From: Siphonodentalium dalli
Taxonomy: Eukaryota; Mollusca; Scaphopoda; Gadilida; Siphonodentaliidae
Assembly (NCBI GenBank): GCA_032622095.1
Contig: CP136068.1
Coordinates: 128,845,989 to 128,909,988, forward strand
Direction: 5' to 3'
DNA length: 64,000 bases
The notes below the pieces were generated by a model, which searched no databases, had not been told where the DNA came from, and saw only the letters and a list, made by a program, of their open reading frames with translations. This document shows, one piece after another, positions 32,817-45,072 of the stretch (within the stretch, counting starts at the first letter, position 1; each line of letters opens with the position of its first letter). The translations under genes were made by a program, and so were the position numbers.

Positions 32817-34755
32817 AGGATTTATTCGGTCTAGAAACTACAAAACGCAATCGGAAAGCCCTCCCTGTTGTGATTAAAATGATCCAAGTCCCATTCCGAT
32901 CGCATAATAAATAACCCGTAAAATAAATAAATAATACCACCACCGGTATTCGGAGATTTCCGTGACTAAACTACGAGTGACGTACTTGTGGGGAGCAAAT
33001 TAAAAACACAGATTCGGAGCCGGAGTTTATTATGCAGACTACGATGACGTAATCGTAAGTCAGCCGATACTAAAATGCGGAGTCGTATGTGCGCGTGTGG
33101 TGTACAGATTACGTTACGCTTTGGTCGTTTATCTGGAATAGAAGACAATAATTCTGTGAATACAGTAATTAATAGCGCCTAGAATGGTTGTTGTTTTTGT
33201 AGCCATTAATAAGTTTATTGTTTACCTCCTCAATTTAGGAGAGCATATCTATAAATGACACGAACTTGTTTGCACTCTAAAATGCCACAAAGTGAATAGA
33301 AAGAACATTATCTCTCTGGTCATACTTATATAAGAAGCGCCCAAATTTATATAAACACTGGGCTGAATAATGTTAACTCTATTTAGGCGCTTTTGTTTTG
33401 TGTTTGTTTGTTGTTTTACTTTCGATATAAATATCCCGAGTATCTGTCATCGCCACATATTCCAAGATGCCTAGTAGATGTAGTGTGTTCAGTTGTGGGC
33501 GGGCTAGCGATCCATTATTTAGTACCTCCAAAAAGACAACACAGTGCGTAATTTAGAACGCTCTTTATTGTCGCTTTTGGGAGACGGAAGCATGGATGCT
33601 CTTTATATTTAATTGTCACAATATCACATACAAAATCACCCATGACATATCGAAATAAAGCACGTTCATAATTGAGAACGCTCTTTATTGTCTACACCGC
33701 GACGAAAACATGGACGCTCTTTATTAGAGGCAATCATTGGAGTTTTGCTATGCTAACAATTCAAAAAAATCCTCTCTAGAAAGTCAATATGTGCCATCAA
33801 AACGTAAAATAAAACGAACAACAAACACAAACTGAAAAACAATGCCAGGCTAGCCTTCAATTAAAAAAATCTCATTATGCCAAACTGCAGCCTAACTAAT
33901 AATTTTTGTAGTTTCAACAGTCTGTTGTGTATTCGAGTGAATTATTTTGTTTACTCACTTATCGATCTTGACTGAAAGGATTTTAGCAAGCTGTTCACAG
34001 TCGTGCACTTCTCCACACAAAATGTTTCGTGTGAAGAAACAGACAGGAACATCATTATGACGAATATAAGCCATCATGATACATGTACTAGTACAATAAC
34101 CACCACCTTTTTAATCGCACCCCATTTGTATTTAAAATTGTACGCATATAGCGCACAACGGGATGACACTAGTGTGTAAACAATCCTCCGAAATTGGTAC
34201 CATACAACGAAGAATGAAGTACCGGCATATGGCCTAACTTGTATTCTTTCAGAAACAGTTAAATTTGTTTCGCACGATATTCCGCTCGCTCATTGCATTT
34301 CTGCATAAATTAATCTCATTTCAAACAACTTGTATCGCCTCAAAGTGCATTTTAGCCATCATTATTCGTTATATAATCCAACATTCTAGCAAATCCAGTT
34401 CATAATTCAGCACATTCAAACAGTTTTATTCCGTAATCGCTATTTATCGTAAAGGCTTAGGTAATTAACCAGCGTAATTTATCAACTCGTTACGCGATTG
34501 GCGGAATTATTTCAAGCTCCACCCACCGCTGTCATCGGTAAGCGTTGATGCAGATGATCGGTCATGTGACCGCGTTGTGGTCATGTGATCGCACTCACGT
34601 GACTGACTTCGGATATTTCCGCGATTTTTTTAATATCATAATAATAAAAATACTATCTGCTCGATTTTGAATTTTCTTGGCGAAATGGGTCTGTTAGACA
34701 TATATTATTAGTATTATGACGATAAAAAAAATATTTTTTTGACAGACTAATTCCT
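32817..34755 (+). mobile_element. Kolobok-like element nested in the hAT
   Basis: TTAA at 32813-32816 and 34756-34759. Ends AGGATTTATTCGGTC and GACAGACTAATTCCT are inverted with few mismatches. Inside is a THAP-like start (33467). TTAA targets together with THAP domains are known for the Kolobok superfamily, which is why I prefer it to piggyBac. No complete transposase remains. Confidence 0.68.
33467..33556 (+). pseudogene. THAP-like zinc finger N-terminus, truncated
   Basis: A frame of 29 codons opens MPSRCSVFSCG, which fits the MPxxCxxxxC start of THAP domains (C2CH zinc-dependent DNA-binding fingers of P-element, Kolobok and THAP proteins). The frame enters an unrelated AACGCTCTTTATT repeat after about 26 residues and stops, so the second half of the finger (C..H, AVPTIF box) is absent or lies in a later exon. 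Confidence 0.5.
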
Positions 34756-35399
34756 TTAAGTTTTAAATTTAAAAAGTATATTATTTGATTGAGTTGAGTA
34801 ACGCAATATAGGCTTTTCTGGTAAGAATGTCAAATACCGACATACAGATATGTCCCACAAGAAATTCACTCGCTTCCGCAACTGGGGCCGGGCAAAATCG
34901 CGACATTGCTGGTTTTATGTGGTGGAGGAAACCCATGTGCTCTACGATTATGGTACAACCGCGATGAACACGCGAACCATCACAGACCTACCAGCAGGTT
35001 GCACGAGTAACCCACCGACCTGACACGAGTAACCAGCGCTGGGACTGGTAGGCCAATATATATATGAGCAGTGGGCTATTGGACAACTCAACTATACACA
35101 TTGGACCACGGAGGTGCCAGATTGTATATATAATGCAGTCTATTCCCGGTGATAAAGCACTTGTATATAAAGATTCGAAATATCCCGAATCACACGACCG
35201 CTATCGAATCGAATCGGAACATAATATTCGAAATCGAATCGAATCTCGAAGTTTCGTCGGGCTCTAAGTCGCAATCCATCATGTGTTTTAACTAATATAG
35301 TTTAATTCATAGTTACCAATTACAGTAATGAATCAGAAATCTTAACTGGAAAACGTGTCAGTTCGATCTCAATATCCATGTGTGTTTGTTAAAAAAACG

Positions 35400-35506
35400 T
35401 ACTGCAGTTTTTGTTATGGGCTCCTTATGGGAGACACATATATAAGAGAATGCATTGGCACAGGGTTTTCCGCAAAATTTCTGGAAGCTCCAGTCATGGA
35501 AGGGTA
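35400..35506 (+). mobile_element. family T1 fragment, right half
   Basis: Starts inside the element (TGGGCTCCTTATGGGAGAC) and ends GCTCCAGTCATGGAAGGGT; the left half is missing. Confidence 0.8.
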
Positions 35507-36589
35507 AAACTTTCCCCGATTGAACAAACATGAAAGGTGGCATGTGTGGGGTTGGGCACATCCATATGGGCCTGAGAAACAATAAATTTACTTTGCTTGG
35601 CTTTGGGCTATAGACATTTTGGTTTTATGAACATTAGAGTTAAAAATAAGGTTTGGCAACTGTTTATGGGAGATATCTATAGCACAACCATACTGAATAT
35701 GTATGTGTACTTCGTTAAGTTTGGCAAAAGCTGAGAATATTTTATGTGGTTTGCAGCCTTTATAATTGGCTACGGCAATCAGCAATGCCGAAGCCATTTG
35801 CGGAAGCAAACTGGGTTATGGGAAAGGGTTGCCATAGCAGATACTGAAGCCAAACAATCTGAATTAAGAGGGCTGGGTTTGAAAGATTGCTCTGAAGACC
35901 AGTGTTCATGCAGCCTGGGGGCCATTTTCCCGAAAAGATATGAAGTGGCTTCAATTATATCACGAATGGCCCAAGGGAACTTTATTTGCACAGAGGTAAT
36001 CATCTCGCATTACTCTGTCGTACAAGACATGCACAGAGCTGGGCAGTCAGCAAACACTGTACATGTACCCGGTTTAACCATGGAACAAAGAGATCATACC
36101 TCGCTTGCTCATTTTATCAATGTGGGGTGTCTAAAATTTCAAAGTCTGATGGCTTTGTTCAATTGTAAATAAAACCAGAACAAATGTAATATTAATTCAA
36201 ATAAAATGCGAGTTGTGTTTAATCGATGTAAGGCTGTAATAGATACAGAATGCGACTTGCTGGTTAAAGTCCCAAGGCGCAAGTTACATATCCTTTTGAC
36301 AAAGTATTGTTCGAAGGTATGAAAACATTGGAATTTTAATCTAAAAACAATAAATTTCCTATAAATACTTGTTGGAAAATAAAACCATCCATTTACATTT
36401 ATCTATAAAGTCCTGTTATATTATCTGTTAAAATCGATATATTACATCCATTTTAGTTCTACTTGTTTATGCATTGCTCGAAAAATAAATGGCCCAAGGC
36501 TTTTTAAAATTGCCGAAAAATATCGATGTTGGCATAACGCTTTCCCTCTATTGTAATTCTTAAAAAGTCTTCTTCTTGACAAGTATCTG
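35507..36589. other. no gene supported
   Basis: A 142-codon + frame (35744-36172) and overlapping - frames occur in one AC/GC-mixed patch. No domain, no splice sites and no matching exon nearby. Confidence 0.45.
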
Positions 36590-36835
36590 GGCTATTTTGC
36601 TTATATTTAGTATGGTGGTTCATTGGGATACTGGGAAACATAGTTGTTAAAATGGGGTCAACCGGTCAAGAAGATATGGGGCTAGGAGGCTTACTACTTT
36701 ACTGTCATATTAATCACTGATATGAAACTCAATAAATATTTTCTTCTCTGGAACCACCTGAGTGATCTGACATTTGGTATGAAGGGTCCATGAATAGTTG
36801 GGATTCAATGGGGTCAGCTGGTAAAAAAAGGAGCT
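36590..36835 (+). repeat. fragment of the 61-64 kb tandem repeat family
   Basis: Blocks such as TATTTAGTATGGTGGTTCAT, GGAACCACCTGAGTGATCTG and GGTATGAAGGGTCCATGAAT match the units at 63.7-64.0 kb. Confidence 0.65.
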
Positions 36836-36855
36836 GATACTGAATTAACACTTTA

Positions 36856-36881
36856 CCCCCCCCCCCCCCCCCCCCCCCCCC
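36856..36881. repeat. poly-C tract, 26 bp
   Basis: Uninterrupted C run, one of three homopolymer C/G runs in the window (others at 3452 and 59929). Confidence 0.95.
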
Positions 36882-37506
36882 ATTAAAGTCACTTGTTGTA
36901 GGTTAATATTGTGACAAGTACTGACGTTTGTGATCTTCCAGTCCCAGTTTTCTCAGTCTTTACAGTCAGATGAATGGCTCAACAGTTATTGACTGTCTTG
37001 TTGTTCCATAATGCAGACTGTTGATTGGAGATAAAAATATTGTTCCCACCAGGAATTCTTATTATTGATTAATTTGTGTTCAATTTGTTGTCTCATCTAT
37101 AAAGTAATCATGGAAACAAGCCTGGAAATAACTCAAATTTTGCACCTGTCAAAGATTATGGGCACCAATTGGTTTCTGCCGGTCATTCATAATTTTTTGC
37201 CAATCATTTAAATTTGTTCACAAAGTGTATACTGTTACGGGACACTTTATGTATTTAATAACTCAATTAGATTTCTGATTTCATGCAAATCATAGCCAAT
37301 CCTGGAACAAACACCATACATTGATTGAAACATTGAGGTACACCTGTTCAATTGCACTAAGTTCTTAGTCCCCCTTATGAATGATGGCTGTCTCCTAGTG
37401 TGCGGAACCAGGTCCATACTCAGTACAGACGTATAGTTCACAGCATGACATTTTTGGTCCATACTCAGTACTGACGTATAACAGCCAAGATGTTAAGGAA
37501 CAGGTA
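36882..37506. other. no feature seen
   Basis: A direct repeat TTTTGGTCCATACTCAGTAC / CCAGGTCCATACTCAGTAC lies near 37408-37470; otherwise nothing. Confidence 0.5.
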
Positions 37507-37510
37507 TTAA

Positions 37511-37579
37511 CACGTTCGCTGCCGAAGACTACGAGATCTCGTAACTTTTGTAATTGAATGGGCATCAGCAGTGAACGTG
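37511..37579. mobile_element. 69-bp miniature TTAA foldback
   Basis: Copy of the 5641 family: CACGTTCGCTGCCGA at the left and GCAGTGAACGTG at the right, TTAA 37507-37510 before and TTAT after. The middle is ACTACGAGATCTCGTA, a separate small palindrome. Confidence 0.75.
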
Positions 37580-37667
37580 TTATCTAATAATACCTGCATT
37601 GTTTGTTCAATGTTATAAACTTCCCTGTCAGCATATCAAAAAATTTCCAGATTTTGAACATAATGGG

Positions 37668-37725
37668 TATGATCTCTACAGGCGTAGCCAGAGTTGAGAT
37701 TCATGACAATATCTAGTATTCCATA
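37668..37725 (+). repeat. dispersed repeat, second copy
   Basis: ATGATCTCTACAGGCGTAGCC and GAGATTCATGACAATATCTAG correspond to 3628-3670 and, inverted, to 55455-55505. Confidence 0.65.
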
Positions 37726-37985
37726 TGCAGTATACAGAAATATGTATTCATTGGCTGTGGTTCCATTGAATACACGTGCTTCACACTAACCGATGTAGAA
37801 TTAACACTTTCGATACTAAATGGATTCTCCCAGATAGTTAAAAAATGTACATCGGAATGGTCTATTATTTATTTGCAGGGATGTACAGGTAATATAAGCT
37901 GACGCCAGATAAATAAAAGTAATGAAGCAGTTCTATTTATTGAGGGAAATGTTTAGATAATAAGTTTGGTCATTTGTTGAACTTA

Positions 37986-38188
37986 CAGTAATGCCCTAAT
38001 TAATGGACTCATTTTAACCACAGCAGAATTATGGGTAACTTTTCAGGATTTAGTCGGAAATATGGCTTGTTGCCATTCATCGGAAAGCTTTCCAATGAAT
38101 GGCAACAAGCCATATTTCAGACTAAATCCTGAAAAGTTACCCATAATTCTGCTGTGGTTATAGGAGTCGATTAATTAGGGAATTACTG
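37986..38188. mobile_element. family P1 MITE (copy 8), intact
   Basis: CAGTAATGCCCTAATTAATG to AGGGAATTACTG with TA flanks and arms nearly identical to each other. Confidence 0.92.
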
Positions 38189-38439
38189 TATAAAACTGTA
38201 AAAACATCACCACCAAGAAGAACATGAACATATAGATTTCATGTGTTGAAACCATTGTTATGTAAACAAAACTGTTACAGTGATTTGCCAACAAAGAACA
38301 CTGATCACGTAATAAGTTCAATATTTTAGTCTAAAATGTGATGATCTGAATATTTGTTTAATTCTTAGACCTTTTCCAATGAAGTGTTGATTAAATTCTG
38401 GTATCTAATTGGACTTGGATCAAGTCTGAGTTTAATGTG

Positions 38440-38880
38440 CCTGTCATTTGCAGAATGAGGTCCTCAGAAGGTGAATTTAGTGACACTATCCGGCATAGCG
38501 AGGGTAGCATCATATATTCACCCTCTGGGGACCTCATTCTGCTTAGGCCTCTTCTCTGGAAAGCTTCTTTATCAAATATCTATAGAAACTACTTCACATA
38601 GATTCTATTTCATTATTAGTTTAGTTTCGCTATATATCCCCAAATTGGCAGACGACACATTGTATAATCGAGGTTCCCAATGGGTGTACATCACAATATT
38701 CACCATTTGGAAACTTCAATCTGAGTCTATGTCTCCCATATCAGATGAGGGCTAAGCAGAATGAGGTCCCCAGAGGGTGAATTTGGTGATGCCAGCCCAC
38801 TATGCGGGATAGCGTCACTAAATTTACCCTCTGGGGACCTGATTCTGCAAATGACAGGCACACTAAACTCAGGCTTGACT
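38440..38880. repeat. family G1 repeat
   Basis: Hairpins at 38445-38545 and 38755-38855 around GAATGAGGTCCTCAGAAGGT and GAGGTCCCCAGAGGGTGAAT, with a linker containing CAAATTGGCAGACGACACAT. Confidence 0.82.
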
Positions 38881-39111
38881 TGGATTGATAATGCCACCGT
38901 ATAAACAGTAATATTTTCTTAACAATGATTTTTAAATGTACTTGTTAATGATAGTTGTATTACAGGTGTTTATACAATTTATGTTATTTTGCATGAACCC
39001 ACTTTGAAGGCCTCGAGTCCCTTTGATCAAGATTATTTTGTCAAATGAGTTGTGAACTGTGCAAGGATATAAACACCTCAAAATTAGTAAGTTCCCCCGT
39101 GACATTTTACA
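38881..39111. other. short unassigned stretch with a dispersed motif
   Basis: GCATGAACCCACTTTGAAGGCCT occurs here near 38992 and again near 39471; a related form lies near 56879. Probably one end of a further repeat family. Confidence 0.5.
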
Positions 39112-39114
39112 CTA

Positions 39115-39296
39115 GAGTAATGTCCTAAATAATCGACTCCTTAACCACATCAGAAATATGGCTTGTTGCCATTCATCGAAAAGCTCTGAGTGAGAGCTTT
39201 TCGATGAATGGCAACAAGCCATATTTCCGACTAAATCCTGAAAAATTACCCATAATTCTGATGTTGTTAAGTAGACGATTATTTAGGGCATTACAC
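39115..39296. mobile_element. family P1 MITE (copy 9), left arm shortened
   Basis: Ends GAGTAATGTCC and GGGCATTACAC, both with the same outermost change from CAG, and TA on both sides. The left arm lacks the TTATGGGTAACTTTTCAGG block. Confidence 0.85.
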
Positions 39297-39834
39297 TATA
39301 TCTCAAGTATCCTGCGGCTGATTGTTTAGAAATTTTACGTGTTTATTCAGTATATTAGGACTGATGAGGTGAGCAAATGCCGACCAGTTGAGTGCATGCA
39401 TGCTTTAGTGAGCACCGTTTCTGTGGAGGTAATGCTTAATTTAAAAGTCACAAAAATTGCTTATTTTGCATGAACCCACTTTGAAGGCCTTAAAGAATTG
39501 CTTTGACAGGGCTCAAGATACATTTAATTTTTCGAGAATCAAATGCTGAATCAAGTTAGTCATAAAGCACTGAAAATTGAAAAGTTTCGCGAGAATCATA
39601 AGACAATCGATTCGGTGATTCTCGTTGAATCTTAAGGCTTGGCTTAGTACGTAATGCACGTAATCCCATGCATTGACAAGACATGGAGGCACAATTCTCT
39701 CATTGTAATGAGTAGACACAGGATTCAATACTGACATGAGACTGCCAGTTCCTCTTTAAGTAGATGAGGAATGTCATATCGTGTGGTGTCATTATCCATT
39801 CTTTTGTAGGATTCTCTCTCTATTTGGTGCCGCA
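39297..39834. other. no feature seen
   Basis: Unassigned sequence with a dispersed motif near 39471 (see 38881). Confidence 0.5.
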
Positions 39835-39979
39835 CAGTAATCCCCGATGTATATGACCCTTTAACCACAGCAGAATTATGGGAAATTTTTCAGGATTTAG
39901 TCGGAAATATGGCTTGTTGCCATTCATCGGAAAGCTTTCACCGAGAGCTTTCCGATGAATGGGAGCAAGCCATATTTGT
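39835..39979. mobile_element. family P1 MITE (copy 10), right arm truncated
   Basis: CAGTAATCCCCGATGTATAT start and complete loop; the right arm ends at AGCCATATTTG, about 40 bp before the next hAT's target site. Confidence 0.85.
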
Positions 39980-40026
39980 TACATATCAATTGGCATCGGG
40001 TCAAGAAAATTACTGCACGTCTTTAC

Positions 40027-41319
40027 TAGGGTCCTGCGAATATTCGATTCGAGATTCGATTCGAAATTTCCAACTCAAAATTTCGAATATACACTGACAA
40101 AAAAGTAAGCTGTTTACGGACAAGTGCACACGTCGATCTTTGCTGCTTCTGTGCCATATAATTCCCGAAAATTATGAATATATGCACCTTATAATTCTTA
40201 TTGTACATCGCGAATGTTCGCATGCTATTAAATATAAGTATAGCCAGTAATTAGCAACTATAGGACGACTAAATATATCTGAATTCTAGCTTTGAACATG
40301 GTAGCCAAAAGCTCAGAGATCGCTGATGGATCGACGACACGCGTAAATTATAATAGCGATGAGATGCTTAAAAGCATTGTTTAGATTGGTCATTACTCGA
40401 GTTACCATGGATATCTCGATAAATTTTTGTGTGGTGTAATTCTACTTTTTCAAATTGTACAACAAAAACATCAGTTTCCCGCATGTGACTTTTCCCGTTT
40501 TGTCTAAAACCGCGCACACGAGGTACCAATGGAGTACACCGCTAACCCCTTTTCTAGTGATTCATCGTTCGAACGAAGTATGAATGCAAATGGATATTGG
40601 CCAGATGATTTTATGCATGGTATGTTGATATATGTTACGACCAAATGAAGTTACTTAATAAGTGTATTTAACAATAAAATAAATGTAACTTTCCCATCCT
40701 CCGCATTCGTCGCGGTTGACATTCGTTCTGTAATATCGCCGAAAATGTAAACAACACGTGCTTGACAATTTGTCGTCCGTTATTCATGTTTATTTTAAAC
40801 ATGATAAAAGCTGCATGTAGTGCAGAAACGTACACGTGTGATGAATGCAATGTGGTATATAAATCGCAAGCGTCTGGGACAAGAAGACATCTAAGCATCC
40901 AGGCTACCCTGCGACTGTTGTCGCATCTTCAAGTTTATAAAAACGGGTGTTTCCGAGTGCTGATTGTGCATGTACATGCAAACTCTACAAATTGCGCGTG
41001 AATTTAATTCCGATAATACGTTTAGTGGTTATATATCTAATCGTCGTTACGACCGCATGGACGTTTTAATCTGTTTTTTTCTCTCTCAACAATTCTCAAT
41101 TGAAATTAATAGTATCGGGAACGACGGTTGGTCGCCACACAAGCTATGATGGAATTTCATGGAAGTTCATAGAACGTTTCTCAAATCGTCTAATCATTGA
41201 CATTTAATGCCTAATTGAGAATGCAACACACAGGTATGATTCGATTCGATATTCGATTTGATTACGTAGACTCGATTCGATATTCGATTCGATCAAAATC
41301 TCCAATTCGCAGGACCCTA
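40027..41319 (+). mobile_element. hAT transposon, 1293 bp, non-autonomous
   Basis: Perfect 15-bp TIRs TAGGGTCCTGCGAAT and a perfect 8-bp duplication GTCTTTAC (40019-40026, 41320-41327). Subterminal ATTCGATTCGA repeats at both ends match the style of 32223-35266, so the two are sister families. Only short coding remnants remain. Confidence 0.95.
40801..41001 (+). pseudogene. zinc-finger remnant in hAT 40027-41319
   Basis: Frame from ATG 40801 (66 codons). It contains YTCDECNVVYKSQASGTRRH, a CxxC followed by a single clear His, consistent with a degraded BED or C2H2 finger of a hAT transposase. The remainder to the stop has no recognisable motif. Another ATG frame at 40298 (28 codons) may be a further transposase scrap. 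Confidence 0.45.
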
Positions 41320-41327
41320 GTCTTTAC

Positions 41328-42270
41328 ATTGATTCAGTCAGATTAATACTATTTCGAAAAGCTGCGTATGACACCAACACCAGACAATGTAAAATGATCA
41401 ATTTGTTCATTAAAGTTAAATTCTTTTCCAACTTTGTTGCACTAACAAAAATAGACACAAAAACAACAAATGTAAATTGGGGGACAGCATTTTCTGGCGC
41501 CAGCCCCAGAGCGCGCAATACTGTGATATACAGTTGTGAAGCGTCTCAGCCAATGCTGTAAATGAATGCATTTTGCATCTTCTTTTAAGGATTTTGATTT
41601 GTTAAAAAGCCATAAAGCTCTAGTTTTTTTCATGTGATATACCAGAAGTTCAACTCAATTTGTTGGGATATAAGGTTTTATGAAACTCGTTTGATAAATT
41701 TGATTCCCAACTACGACAAAAAAAAACGGCTTGTATGCAATATATGGTATACGAAAATATGTGATTCATGTGCCTCGATCGGGTTTCTGGCAATAGTTTC
41801 TTCAGTTTTGTTTATTGTTTGTATAATGTTTTAGGACAATAATGTATTTTGTATTTTATTTCCATTCAATACAGTTTTAACTTGTTGATTAATATCACTT
41901 TGTTTGACAATAATTTATAACAGATATAAAAGTTTTGTTATATGTACAATGAAATTCACTTTTCTTCCCAAATTATATAATTTATTTGAATTGAATATAT
42001 ATTTTATTATAGTGACCTGTGTATATATATATTACATATGCATGCAAATGTTATGTTATGTAATACACCCACCCGTTAAGGCCTATAAGTCACTTTAAGT
42101 CCAATATTTACATTATGTGGTGTTAATAATACATAGGTCTGTCAAATCCTATTTGAAATAGTTATATTTAATTAGTGTAGCAATACTGTTGATGGGATGA
42201 CCAGATTGAAGAGGATGACCGATAACACAAATCAATTTAAAAATACATTAGCAAAAAATGACTGCAGCTA
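41328..42270. other. no feature seen
   Basis: Very AT-rich from 41640 on. Open frames are short and low in complexity. Confidence 0.5.
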
Positions 42271-42274
42271 TTAA

Positions 42275-42516
42275 CCCTTTTATGATGGGAGCTGCACTGG
42301 TTCAGCATTAAATATCCTGTGCCAATGCATTCTCCTATATATGCGAGTCTTCCATAGAAAGCCTTGCATATATTAGAGAATGCACTGGTTTACAAGGTCA
42401 AGGTAAATATTTTTTGGCCAATGTATTCTCTTATATATGTGAGGGAAACTCGCATTTATAAGAGAATACATTGGGACAGGGTTTTCGCAAAATGTCAGAA
42501 GCTCAAGTCATGGAGT
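42275..42516 (+). mobile_element. family T1 MITE, right end decayed
   Basis: TTAA 42271-42274, then CCCTTTTATGATGGGAGCTG; body with TATATGCGAGTCTTCCATAG; last recognisable part GCTCAAGTCATGGA. Confidence 0.83.
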
Positions 42517-42629
42517 CTGATTATAATTTTCCAAAAGGTTCAGGACAAAATGACCTGCACAATTATGGTTGGGTCACTGTCCTACCAAAATAGGGTATGT
42601 CAAAATAGTGTGAATTTTCAGAAGCTTAA

Positions 42630-42822
42630 CCCTTTCATGACAACAGCTACCTGAAATTTTGTGAAAACCCTGTGCCAATGCATTCTCTCATATATGCAAT
42701 TCTCCCATAGTGATAATAATTGGCCTAACATTATTTACCTTGACCTTGTAAGCCAGTGCATTCTCTTATATATAAAGACTCCCAATGGGAGACTCACATA
42801 TATAAGAATGTACTGACATGAT
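42630..42822 (-). mobile_element. family T1 MITE, opposite orientation
   Basis: TTAA 42626-42629, then CCCTTTCATGACAACAGCTA and the family body read backwards (AATTGGCCTAACATTATTTA). The far end is lost. With 42275 it forms a loose inverted pair. Confidence 0.8.
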
Positions 42823-43019
42823 ATTTATTTGGCGTAGTAGAACATTAAATCAAAATGATTGAAAGTTGCAGTTTGAGCCCGGTACAAGGTGTAGTTGCAA
42901 ATTGCAATTTCGTTTATTTGTTGTTAGTATAAGGCCAATAATGTTGATTTTTGGTATAAGGTAGGCCAATTACAAATTAAAAAAATTAAAAAGATATTTT
43001 GTAAATCTTTTATTTCAAC

Positions 43020-43345
43020 TTTTACCGACTAAAAGTTGTAATCGGAGACAGCCGAATCAGCCTCCGGTTCATTAATTATTACCTATAGGCCTATACAATC
43101 AGCTGTGACATCTCTAACAAAACACATTTCTGTGCATGATATTATCTCACTTGTAAAACAACTGTAAAGTGTATAAACAGTACTTTGAGTGTAATTCACT
43201 AACTGTTTCATACATTCATGTCAGAACTAAAGCATCCATTGATTTGAGCTGCCAACATAATCTGAACAATAACAATTAGAACATTATTAACAAACAGGCG
43301 GCTGACTCGGCTAGTTATGACTACAACATTTAGTGGGCTGCGGAA
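43020..43345. repeat. TIR-like element, ~325 bp
   Basis: Left arm (TAAAAGTTGTAATCGGAGAC, GCCTCCGGTTCATTAATTAT) is inverted against 43270-43340 (AACAAACAGGCGGCTGACTC, TGGGCTGCGG). A third copy of one arm is at 45930-45995 (AATTAATGAACCGGTGGCCG). Confidence 0.7.
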
Positions 43346-45072
43346 AGAAAAATCGCGACCTGATTTCCAGGTGGTCCTAAGTCCATTTTTCATGTTTTTG
43401 AGATAATTGATTTTTAAAGTTTGAATCTCCGATGTGGGTCAACAACTATTAAGACAATGGATATACTTCTAACACTGTCCGATAGGAAAATCATTCCTTT
43501 ATTAGAATAAATAAGCATCACAATTAATAAATTAAATGTAATCCTGTTTTTCTGAAGAATAGTACAGGTAGGGTGCATATTTTGGTACTTAGGACATACT
43601 GGAACTTAATTATACTATGAATAGTTCAAATGACATCAATGAACTGAAATTCGTTAGAATGGCCATCTTGTTCTATGTGACAGAAATATTAGGATAATTA
43701 TCACTTAGAACAAACAAGATAATCTCACAGGTCCGAATCTTAACAGGACATTTAGTCTGGTCAATAAACTAAAATTTTAGGGTCAACCTAGAATAAATTT
43801 GGACCAAGTTGGTTTCTATTTCATTTTGAAGAGGAATATATCCTCTATAACATATCCAAAATCCGATTTGAGCATTTACTGTAATCCAAAATGGCGTCCA
43901 TGATGGCAGTTGGTATCGAAAAATTCTGAATTTCGGTGGTAGGTGCGCCAACAAATACCAAATTAGTAATAAAATAAAATACACACAAACAATGCTTAGT
44001 CGTAAACCATATCGGTAGAATGTCTGTCCCAATATGGGTGCCAAAATGGACAAAATCGAATGAAATTTACAGTTTGTGGAAAATTGAATAGCTGGTCATA
44101 CAAGAGCGAACAAGCTCTCGAATTATACGAGGAATAATGATTTCAGTGTATAAGGGGAGCTTTTAATAATAGATGTAAGAATTCTCTCGAATGTATCTCG
44201 CGAGAAAGCAAATGAAAGCCAGGTCTCATTCAACGATTAAATATGGACTTTTTGGGCGCCAAGAAACAGAAGAATAACGCTGTTTTATCTGTACTGTTTA
44301 TCTTGAATCGTGTAATATATGTGTAATTAAACAGTTAAATGTGATCTAATAGGGATGTATTGATTATATGACCTTTTCTAGAAGCAGAAATATATGTAAT
44401 GAAAAAAGTCTCATGAATGTGACCGATAATCATTTATTTTTAAATCTACAACACCAAATATGTCAAAATTCACTGCTATAGAACAGTACGAGAGCTATTC
44501 ATTATTATTGTACTAGGTAAAATGTGTAGATCCTATTGTCTGTGTCTTAAAACAGTAGTGATAGTTGCCTCCGGTCAAGTGAATAAACACATATATTTCG
44601 CTTTTATCACACAAATACATGGTGGTATACCATGAATGCAATTTATCAAAATACAAAGGAGTACAATAGACTATCTTCAATAAATTCTCAACATAACCAA
44701 ATTTGCCTACATACTCGGTGGCAGACACTGTCTTTATACCTGGAAATTATATGTGCTTAAATGCACTAAGGCCACATATACGCGAAACGTACTACCTTTT
44801 CTGCAACTGCATTGCTGCGTTTACCCATTCTCCCTAATGTTACACATATCTACTGCATACAAAACCATAAATAGCAACATTGAGTGAATGGTAAACGCAG
44901 AACTAATAACTTTAAATGCTGATGACATGATATTTAGCGCGAGTATGTGGGTGGCAATGGTAACATAATTTCAAACAACAAGATACTGAAAACGAATAGT
45001 GTGCATTGCGTGGTACATATTCCCATTGTAAATTGCCAATTGAAGTAATTTGAACAAAATTGTCTACTAAAG
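43346..45072. other. mostly unassigned; inverted match to 53.5 kb
   Basis: 43770-43890 (GAGGAATATATCCTCTATAA, CATATCCAAAATCCG) is the reverse complement of a stretch at 53500-53605. No exon recognised. Confidence 0.55.

Larger units (their letters stand above)
32223..35266 (+). mobile_element. hAT transposon hosting a nested TTAA element
   Basis: Ends TAGGGTCCGACGAA and TTCGTCGGGCTCTA (two mismatches as inverted repeats), flanked by a perfect 8-bp duplication AGTCGCAA (32215-32222, 35267-35274). Subterminal regions are rich in ATTCGAAT/ATCGAATCG. Subtracting the 1.9 kb nested element leaves about 1.1 kb, so it is non-autonomous, like its relative at 40027. Confidence 0.93.

Noticed and set aside
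35744-36172. 142-codon frame after the LRR gene
   Set aside because: No motif and no partner exons; several overlapping frames on both strands in the same patch.
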